Assembly: GCA_017428625.1 (NCBI GenBank)
Contig: JAFRQM010000037.1
Span: 1-64,000, forward strand
DNA: 64,000 bases
DNA from: Clostridia bacterium
Lineage (GTDB): Bacteria; Bacillota; Clostridia; Oscillospirales; Acutalibacteraceae
Direction of reading: 5' to 3'
Of this stretch, positions 44,032-53,300 are shown in pieces. Each line of letters opens with the position of its first letter. Position 1 is the first letter of the stretch. Both the position numbers and the translations under genes were made by a program. The notes below the pieces were generated by a model. It worked only from the letters and a program-made list of their open reading frames with translations, searched no databases and was not told where the DNA came from.

Positions 44032-45441
44032 TCATTCTTTCTGAACGGCTGATTCTCTGCTTTTCTCGATTTCAGCTTCAGTATTTATTCCGAGGATTTC
44101 TTCAATGTTGTATCTGTGGATGTTTAATTCCCGGCTCTCTGCTTTCAGCTTTTTCAATTCTTCGCTGATCTTTCTTTTCTCAGAAAGTACGGAATTGAAT
44201 TCTTCTTCAATCTGTTTGACAGTCGGCAATTTGTGATTTTCAAAATTTTGCGTGTCAAAGAACTTCTTAGCCTCTTTGAATTTTGATATTTCGTCCTTAT
44301 GCTCTTCAAAGTATCGCCTGTCAAATTTCCGGTTCTTGTATTCGGCAAAAATCTTGCTGTTCTTCGCGTAATTCAATATATGCCGTCTCAGCTCGGAGAG
44401 TTCTTTCATTCGTTTATCACATTCCGATACCTTTGATTGTAACTCGGATAATTGAGAATCTACGGAATCTATCTTATCAATTAGACTGTCATAATCCTTG
44501 AAATCGTGTTCCTGAAGGTATGCGACGGTATTTGCCATTTGCTTCAAATTGAAAATTTTAGCCCAATGCTCATAACCGGCTCCTTTGCCTTCAGCTATTT
44601 TTCGATGAATATCTATCAGTAACGAAGAATTGGTTTTCAGCGGATTCATCGTTGTAATCCTGTGCTCTGTTTTACCCGAAAGTGATGATTTCAAATCCGC
44701 TTCGGTATATCCTTCTCCGAGAGAATCCAGACGCATAGCTTTTTTCTGAGTAATGTGTTTTAAGGAAATATGCTTGCCGTAGTTTACGGAGTAACCTATC
44801 GCTTCAAGCATTTTCAATAGTTCATCAATATCCTTGGGATTCTGTTTCATAACTTTATCAATATCCTCCCGCAGCAAATCGCGGTTGGATGGTTTGCCTT
44901 TGAATCCAATCCAGTTGGAATACACATTGTTTCCTTTTTGAGGATTCTCAATAACAGATTTCTGATGAGCTTCGCATATTGAATCGCTGAGCTTCGCAAT
45001 ATCCTTAGAAATATAGTAAGAATCTCTGAATTTTGTTTTTCCGTCAAATGAATACGGACAAATCATTATGTGATTATGTATATGCTCTTTGTCAGTATGA
45101 GTACAGACAAGAAAAGCATATTTGCCTTTCAGTAATCTTGAAGCAAGTTCATAACCTAAGGCGTTTGCTTCATCGGGAGATATTTCACCGGGTTTGAAAC
45201 TTTGTCTTAAATGATAGGCGAGAATATCTCCGTCATAATCTCTTTCGGTTCTGTATTTGTAAATATTACGGTATGAGACAAACTGCGAAACGGCTATTTC
45301 AGGGTCGCATTTGAAACCTTTCACATAACAGTAATTATCTGTTTTGTCAGGATTAAGAACATAATCTAACCGCTCCTTAAGAGATTGCTTTGCCGTTTTA
45401 CCTTTGTTGACATACAGAGGCATAATTCGCGTGGCAGCCAT
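44032..45441 (-). CDS. relaxase (MOBP-type mobilization nuclease)
   Basis: A 469-residue relaxase that nicks oriT and leads the strand into the recipient. The N-terminal domain (1-~170) has the catalytic Tyr candidates near the start and the histidine triad in HTDKEHIHNHIMI, as in Tn1549-type mobilization proteins. A long helical, probably coiled-coil C-terminus (from ~290) is rich in Glu and Lys. The start codon shares one base with the mobC stop codon (TAATG). It is last in the leftward operon beginning at 55365. Confidence 0.9.
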   Translation of the reverse strand: MAATRIMPLYVNKGKTAKQSLKERLDYVLNPDKTDNYCYVKGFKCDPEIAVSQFVSYRNIYKYRTERDYDGDILAYHLRQSFKPGEISPDEANALGYELASRLLKGKYAFLVCTHTDKEHIHNHIMICPYSFDGKTKFRDSYYISKDIAKLSDSICEAHQKSVIENPQKGNNVYSNWIGFKGKPSNRDLLREDIDKVMKQNPKDIDELLKMLEAIGYSVNYGKHISLKHITQKKAMRLDSLGEGYTEADLKSSLSGKTEHRITTMNPLKTNSSLLIDIHRKIAEGKGAGYEHWAKIFNLKQMANTVAYLQEHDFKDYDSLIDKIDSVDSQLSELQSKVSECDKRMKELSELRRHILNYAKNSKIFAEYKNRKFDRRYFEEHKDEISKFKEAKKFFDTQNFENHKLPTVKQIEEEFNSVLSEKRKISEELKKLKAESRELNIHRYNIEEILGINTEAEIEKSRESAVQKE

Positions 45442-45776
45442 TATATTTTTCCTGATACCATTTCACGCAGAGCAGCCATAACCTCCCAAATCTCTTTCTG
45501 TCGGTTTTGTATTTCTTTAATATCCTCAGCATAAACATTACCGTTGATATTTGCTCTTCTCGCAATCTGATTGATGTTGTCACTTGTGCGGCGTAATAGT
45601 TTTTCAATATTTGACAGATCGGATAAATCCACATTAAGAATGTATCCGTCAAATATCATTTTTCGCATATAGGCGCTCATATTTGTATAGTTCGCTTTAA
45701 GGCAGTTTTCTCTAAGCGCAGAATATTCATCCGGAGTAAGATGAACAGTCGCATTAATTGTTCTTTTCTCATTCAT
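45441..45776 (-). CDS. mobC: MobC-like relaxosome accessory protein
   Basis: A 111-residue protein with an N-terminal ribbon-helix-helix (TINATVHLTPDEYSALREN) followed by the MobC family region (IEKLLRRTSDNINQIARRAN). It helps the relaxase by binding or opening oriT. It overlaps the upstream gene by four bases (ATGA) and the relaxase gene by one base, so the proteins are made in a coupled manner. Confidence 0.88.
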   Translation of the reverse strand: MNEKRTINATVHLTPDEYSALRENCLKANYTNMSAYMRKMIFDGYILNVDLSDLSNIEKLLRRTSDNINQIARRANINGNVYAEDIKEIQNRQKEIWEVMAALREMVSGKI

Positions 45777-47362
45777 AACACCTGTTCCTTCTTTCTGTCT
45801 GTTTTCGGAACCGGCGGAGCAACTTTTGCTTTTGCGGATTCAAGTTTCTCGAGAACCGATGTTTTTTCTTTTGCAGTTTCTTTCCTTGCTTTTGTAACAA
45901 GCAAATCCACAAGCCCTATGTGCGGCTTTTCAATAATGAACTTATCATCCGGTGTCTGAACGGATGAAGCCCATTTTTTGTTTTCGGCGGATATTCTGCC
46001 GTCACCGGATAACTCTTTGCTGGTCTGAGCGACCAGAGCGGTCACGCGCTCTTTTCCGTATTTCTCCGTTACCTGTTTCCAGACCGATTCGGTATTCAGC
46101 CTATTATCGGAATAATTATCAGCCAGTGCTTTCTGTATGTCATATTTACAGTCAATATTTGCTTGATATGACAGTCGATAAGCGTCCAACTCGTTGTGCT
46201 TGTATGCGTATTCGGCCGATTGCAGATATACGGGAACCTGAGAAACATCATCGGAAGGAAACGCTTTTATCTCCCCGTTCAGCAAGAATATCGTTTCCGG
46301 AGTTTTGAACATTTCGGTATATTTATCTGCCTGTTCCGGAGTGAGTGAGCAGAAATCCTCTTCTCCCAATCCTGCAATAATGAAGCTGCCGGCGATAACA
46401 TCATACATATTTCCCTCGTCATCGGACAATGATCTGTTAAGCGGCAAGCCGGTAATTTTTCCTTCTTCATTGCAGATGATTGCCGCTTCATCTTCCCAGG
46501 GATAGGTCGCTTCAATATATCCGCCGACTTCGTGCTGCAAAGATTCAAGCCCTGTTGAGATAGTTTTCGCGTAAGCGGGCTTATCCGGCTCAACACATAC
46601 CACAGTCATTTCTTTCGGTTTTTCGGTTTCGATTCCCATTGCCTCGTTGTATTTCTTCTCATAAAGTGAATAACTTCTGCCTGACTCAAGCGGTTTGAGT
46701 GATTTAAGCCAGCTTTCGTCAAATTGGTAAAGCGGATATTCACAGAACCCCGAGCGCTTTGTAAAGCCCGTGTCGGTCGCGAATCCTTTTTCAATGAAAA
46801 GATTTGCCCACGGGAAATTGTTCGTGTCAATATATGCGGCATTCTTTATGCCTATCATTTCACATTCGCCTGTGATTTGATTCGGCAGATTAACCGTCAT
46901 CGTTCCGTAAGGTTCACCGTCTTTAAACGCCTGAATTGCTATCCCGTAAACCTTGCTCTCAACCATGCTTAACGGATAAGCCGCATTCACCTGGTTGTAC
47001 AAACCGAGTTCAAAATGGAGCTTGTCAAAGTTGCCGCTGAGTTTTTTTTCATCCTGTAATGCTTTCTCATAATTGCATCTGTCTATAATACAGTCTCGCA
47101 AATCCTCCATATATCCGGTTTCGCGATTGAAATACTCATCAAAGAGCTGATTTAACGGATCGGGGATATTCAACAGCGCTTCACACTGTGCGTCGGTCAA
47201 CTCGAGATCATCAAAAGCCATGATAATATCTTCTTTGGTAGCATACTCAAAAGCGTGAAGCAGTGCTTCGCTTGCCGGCATGGAATGAAGTTCTGCCTCA
47301 TATGTCTTGAATTCATCATATATCTTGTCATATACGGCTTGGTTTAATTCTTCATTTGTCAT
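45773..47362 (-). CDS. DUF4313/DUF3846/DUF3849 multidomain ICE protein
   Basis: A 529-residue protein of ICEs. It carries a DUF4313-like unit (about 155-215; GTMTVNLPNQITGECEMIGI), a DUF3846-like unit (about 255-345, with VGGYIEATYPWEDEAAIICN) and a DUF3849-like unit (about 390-470; YKHNELDAYRLSYQANI). It ends in TSVLEKLESAKAKV, a motif shared with three other proteins here. It is translationally coupled with both neighbours (four-base overlaps). Function unknown; antirestriction or host-takeover roles in the recipient are suspected. Confidence 0.75.
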   Translation of the reverse strand: MTNEELNQAVYDKIYDEFKTYEAELHSMPASEALLHAFEYATKEDIIMAFDDLELTDAQCEALLNIPDPLNQLFDEYFNRETGYMEDLRDCIIDRCNYEKALQDEKKLSGNFDKLHFELGLYNQVNAAYPLSMVESKVYGIAIQAFKDGEPYGTMTVNLPNQITGECEMIGIKNAAYIDTNNFPWANLFIEKGFATDTGFTKRSGFCEYPLYQFDESWLKSLKPLESGRSYSLYEKKYNEAMGIETEKPKEMTVVCVEPDKPAYAKTISTGLESLQHEVGGYIEATYPWEDEAAIICNEEGKITGLPLNRSLSDDEGNMYDVIAGSFIIAGLGEEDFCSLTPEQADKYTEMFKTPETIFLLNGEIKAFPSDDVSQVPVYLQSAEYAYKHNELDAYRLSYQANIDCKYDIQKALADNYSDNRLNTESVWKQVTEKYGKERVTALVAQTSKELSGDGRISAENKKWASSVQTPDDKFIIEKPHIGLVDLLVTKARKETAKEKTSVLEKLESAKAKVAPPVPKTDRKKEQVL

Positions 47363-50300
47363 AGCGTCTCCTCCAATCTTCTGGTTTGTTTTGTTACGGC
47401 AAATTTATCAATCTTTTCCTTCGCCTCTTTTAGTTTACTGAGCACCGAAGGTCTCTCCGATTTTGCGCTTGCCGATTCATCCGGCAGCATATCTTCCTTA
47501 CCGCCGTGTTCATCCATATTGAGTTCTATGTTCAGCTCATTTAACCTTGCACTTTTCTGCTGCAATTCTTCTTCACGCTCAAAAGGTTTGCCGAGTTCGG
47601 CTTTAGCGTCTGCCATCTGGTTTTCAAGTGTTTCAAGCCTGGTTTCTGTGGATTTTAGTCTTTCGGTAATACCGTTCAATGCGTTTTCTATACGGATAAG
47701 ATTGCCTTTCGGGTCTTTGCCGAGCTCAACCCTGTGAGACATCCTGCCTTTAAGCGTGAGTATGTGGTTCTTTCCGAAATCCTCGATGGATAAATACATC
47801 TGCATCCCTCTGTATTCACCTATGTTGACCGATTCAAATATCTTTGCGTCCTTGAGAGCGTCAATGAGAGCGGCACCGGCATTTTCCTTGTCGGTAAGAT
47901 AATCTCCGCGAACAGTCATACCCACGAATCCTTCTTCGGGCAGAGGGTGTTCTCTTAAAGTCTGTAAATCCTGTTTGAATCCCTCTATGTATCCCTTGCA
48001 CTGTTCAATCTCAACCGGAAATTCTTTGAGTATCTGATCCTCAAGACGGAATTGACGGCTCTGATGCCCGGCTTTCATAAGCTTCAGCTTTGATACCTCA
48101 ATATCAAGATCCATCTTTTCTTTAATGCGGGGATCACCTGCACACAGTGCCTTTATCTCGGCAAACGATAAAGCGGTTTCATCCACATCGTCGCAGGAGC
48201 GAACGGGAGATTTGGATGTCATAATCTGAGAGATAAATTTCTGCTTTTGCTCAAGCGTCTGCCACAGATATGCGTCAAATGTGGATTCGGTAACATAACG
48301 GTGAATGTGAACCTGCTTGTTCCTGTTTCCCTGACGGATGATTCTTCCGCTTCTTTGTTCCAGATCACCAGGTCTCCACGGGGCGTCAAGATCGTGCAGG
48401 GCTATGAGTCTGTCCTGAACATTCATACCCGCGCCCATCTTTGATGTGCTGCCGAATAACACTCTGACCTTTCCGGCTCTGACCTTTGCGAATAAATCCT
48501 TTTTTCTGATTTCGGTATCCGCATCGTGAATAAACGCGATTTCATCTTTCGGTATTCCGCTTCGTATCAGTTTTTCCCGTATATCCTCATATACGGTAAA
48601 ATCATTCTTTTCATCGGATAACAGATTACCGGGCTCCGCTTTCGCGGCGGCTTTCCTTGCGGTTTTTGATTTTGGTGTGGATATATCACAGAATACAAGC
48701 TGAGTCAGTTTATCCGTTTCACCTTCTCTGTAGTAGCGGATTATGTTATCAACGCACTGATTGACTTTGCTTCCCTTCGCGTCTTCAAAATCCGGATTGA
48801 TAATTCTCTGGTCAAGACCGAGTTTTCTGCCGTCGGATGTTATCTTCAGCATATTGTCAACAGAGGGGTCAACAGAACCGTTGTGAACCAGAGCCGCTCT
48901 TTCGGACAGCTCTTTGACGAGCGCTTTCTGTGTTTCTGTAGGCTGAGCGACTTCGTTGTGGTAGATTGCTTCCGGACGTGGAAGATTAAGCTGATCCTGA
49001 GTTTTGACATCGGCACATTCTTTAAATATGTTCATAAGTTCGGGAAGATTGAAGAATTTTGAAAATCTCGTTCTCGCCCTGTATCCCGTTCCTTCGGGAG
49101 CCAGTTCAATGGCTGTTGATGTTTCGCCGAATGTAGCCGCCCAGCAGTCGAAATGTGATAACCCGTGTTCCTTGAGAGTATCGTGCTGTAAATATCTCAT
49201 CATTGTATAGAGTTCGGTCATTGAATTCGATACGGGTGTTCCCGTTGCGAACACAACACCTTTGCCGCCTGTCTTTTCATCCATATATCTGCATTTCATA
49301 TACATATCCGAAGACTTCTGTGCCTCCGATGTGGATATACCGGCAATGTTGCGCATTTTGGTATACAGATAAAGATTCTTGTATGAATGAGCTTCATCTA
49401 CAAACAGACGGTCAACACCCAGCTGTTCAAAGGTGACAACATCATCTTTACGTTCGGCTGACTGCAGTTTTTCAAGTTTTGTTTCAAGCTGCCGTTTTGT
49501 TTTCTCAAGCTGTTTCACGGTAAAACGCTCGCCGCGCGAATATTTCAGCATTTCGATACCCTCCATTACTTCATTCAACTGATCAAGTATCTGCTGCTCC
49601 TGTCTTTCAAGAGAAATCGGTATCTTTTCAAACTGACTGTGACCGATGATAACCGCGTCATAATCTCCTGTAGCAATTCTCGCACAGAATTTCTTTCTGT
49701 TCTTGGTTTCAAAATCCTTTTTGGTTGCAACAAGGATATTTGCGGACGGATATAGTCTCAAAAACTCCGACGCCCATTGTTCGGTCAGATGGTTCGGCAC
49801 GGCGAACAAAGACTTCTGACACAAGCCGAGCCTTTTTGCTTCCATAGCCGCCGCTATCATTTCAAAAGTCTTTCCAGCGCCGACTTCGTGAGCGAGTAAG
49901 GTATTTCCGCCGTATAAAATATGAGCAACAGCGTTTTGCTGATGCTCACGAAGCTTTATCTCGGGATTCATACCCGAAAAAGATATATGACCGCCGTCAT
50001 ATTCACGGGGTCTTGTGGAATTGAAGCGCTCATTGTATTCACGCACTAAATTATGTCGCCTGTCCGGGTCTTTCCATATCCATTCACGGAAAGCGTCTTT
50101 GATTGCCTGCTGTTTCTGCTGAGCAAGTGTAGTTTCTTTGACATTGAGAACTCTCTTTTCTTTGCCTCCGGGGTCTTCAACCGTGTCATATACTCTGACA
50201 TCACGGAGATTCAGTGTGTCTTCAAGAATCTTGTACGCGTTTACTCTTTCCGTTCCGAATACCGATGAGGCGTAAACATCGAATTTGCCGAAAGAACTCT

Positions 50301-53300
50301 TGTTTGATATATTCCATTCGGCGGTGCAATCTGCAAAGCTTACCTTTGTGCTGTATCTTGAATACGGAGGAGTATTGAAGGTTTCATACATGAACTGATT
50401 GATGTATTCTTTATCAATCCATGTCGCCCCGAGGCGTATATCAATTTCACTCGCGTCCAGATCTGCAGGTTGAGCGTTGACAAGCGCTTCCTTATTCGCC
50501 GCAACTTTTACAGCTGATTCTTCTCCCGACTGCTCTATGGCATTCACTACCGCAAGCTTTTTTCTGACATTGCCGGACAGATATTCGTCTGCCGTTACAA
50601 AAGGATATGCGGATATTTCATCCGCATTAAACGGTATTCTCTGCGGGTCAGTTCCGAAATCACGGAAGATAACCCCCGATAAATCGGTTTCAATCTCATC
50701 TGCTGTCTTTCCTGTCAGTTCAGACATATATTCAATATCAACCTTTGCTTTTTCGGATATTGAAACGGCTAACGCTTCCGCGGATGTATCAACGCTTGTT
50801 ACCGCTCTGTGAGGCTGAATGGTTCTCTTGGAGAAGAAATCGGATTTCCTTTCCAGTTCCTCATTTTCATCCAGTATTTCAAGTGAACATAACAGATAGT
50901 ATGAATTATCGTCACCGAAAGCCTTTGCGTTCTGTTTGCTGTTTATCAAACCGTATTTCTTCGTGAAACTGTCGTAAAGGGCATTGAGTCTCAACTGCAA
51001 GTCGGATATTTCATCATCGTGTGAATTATCATCCATCTGCAAATCGATGAGTTCTCTCATGCAGTCCCGTATTTCTACCATACCCTTGATTCTGTCTTTA
51101 TTTGACTGAGACAGTTCCGGCTGAACCATAATACTGTTTTCACGGTAATATATATCACCGTTTACTACAGTGAAGCTGTAGTTGCGGACATCGGGATCTG
51201 CGGGCAGAGTATTGTCTTTGACCTCTTCACTTAAATCGGTCACCGCGGCAGGTGAATAACTGCCGTGTATGTTTTGAATTGCATTCGCGAGCTGTGAGGC
51301 AAGATCCTCATCCTCTTTCGAATTCAATGTGAAATCCTCTTTGCCGTATTGTGTACTTGCAGCAGACGGAACACCGAGCATCATATCGGGCCGGTCTATA
51401 AAATATTGATTGATCGAAAAACCGTCCTCGTTCTGACCGAGGAAGACCCACTCCGGGTTTTCAACAAAAGGCTGTTCCTTCTTCTGAAAAAAGAGGATGT
51501 CCGACACAACATCCGTGCCGGCGTTTGCTTTGAAAGCATTGTTCGGCAGACGAATTGCGCCGAGCAGTTCCGCGCGTTCCGCCAGATAACGGCGCACTGC
51601 CGGTGATTTTGCATCCATTGTATATCGGCTGGTAACAAACGCAATTACGCCGCCCGGGCGCACCTGATCAAGTGCTTTGGCAAAAAAGTAATCATGGATG
51701 GAGAAACCGAGTTTGTTGTATTCCCTGTCATTGACTTTGTAGTTACCGAAAGGAACATTGCCGACTGCAACATCAAAGAAATCTTTTCTGTTTGTGGTTT
51801 CAAAACCTGCAACGGTAATATCCGCTTCGGGATAAAGCAGTTTTGCTATTCTGCCCGTAATGCTGTCAAGTTCCACACCGTAAAGCTTACTGCTTTTCAT
51901 TTCATCCGGCAGCATTCCGAAGAAATTGCCGACGCCCATGGACGGCTCCAGAATGTTACCGCTCTGAAAGCCGAGATTTGCGAGAGTATCATAAATGGAC
52001 TTTATGACAGTGGGGCTTGTGTAGTGCGCGTTGAGCGTGGAAGCCCGCGCCGCCTCATATTCTTCGGGCGTCAATGCGGCATAGAGTTCAAGGTATTCAT
52101 CTTTCCAGTTCTCTTTTGTTTCATCAAAAGCATCGGATAAGCCGCCCCATCCGACATAACGGGATAGTGTTTCCTGTTCTTCGGGCGTGGCGCTTCTGCC
52201 GTCAAATTCAATTTGTTTCAGAGTATTTATGGCGTCCATATTTGCTCTGAATTTAGCTTTCGGTCCACCTTCACCGAGATTGAAATCCGTAATTCTGAAA
52301 TTTTCAGGCTTCGGATCGGGATCGTTGAATTTGATTGTTTCAACAGCAATGTCATACGGAAGTTTGTTTTCTTCTGCAGGGTAAAATGCAACAGGTTCGG
52401 TGCGGTATTCACGCTGAGGATACTGCTCAATCAGTTTTGCGAACCGTTCTTTGCTTTCGGCTCTGGTAACGGGATATGTAACCGATGGATCTCTGAGATG
52501 GACATCGAACCGTCCGATTTCTTCTATAACAAAAGGCTGACCGTCCTCAAGATAAACAGTATCACCGACTTCATATGGAAAAAACTCCCCGTCCACGGTT
52601 TCAAAGACCTGCGGCGCCGATTCTCTTTCTTCCGCTTCCATATATTCTCTGACAACGGAAATCGGTTCTGTATGAAACAGCCATTCGTCAAGTTCCTCAT
52701 TGAAATCAATGTTCTGATAATTGACTGTTCCTGTTTCATAGTTTACCCGGTCAATCAGGTATTCCTTGCCGTTATGAGTGAATGTGGTTTCATTCGGAAT
52801 CATATGTTCACGGGCAAAGGATATATCATCAATCGCCAAATCATTTTCGGGTTTGAGTTTTGACAGAGTATATGTTCTTCTTTCCGTGTCACCTTCGGCA
52901 ACACCGTTGATTGTCACATCGTAATTTTCTCTGAGTTTGTCGGTATATTGTTCGAGCAAAAATGACGGGAATCCGCACATTTCAACTTTCCCTGTTCCCG
53001 CAATTCTTCTTGATGTCATTACCAAATCAAGTTCATCGGCGGCAGTTACCGCGTCCTCTCCGAACAGTTCAAAGAAATCACCAACCTGAAACAGCACCAA
53101 ATCATCGGGATGCTGTTCCTTGATTTGGTTATACAGATCGGCACTGAACCCGGTAACCGGCTGTTCCCGTTCAGGTTCGGGCGCTTTCGGTTCTTCCTGC
53201 ATCTTTTCAATATATCTGCCTTGCTTTATGAGAGAATCAATCCTTTTGACAACCGACACCCAGGAGAGTTCCACATCCTGACAGTCTCTTTTCCGGAGTT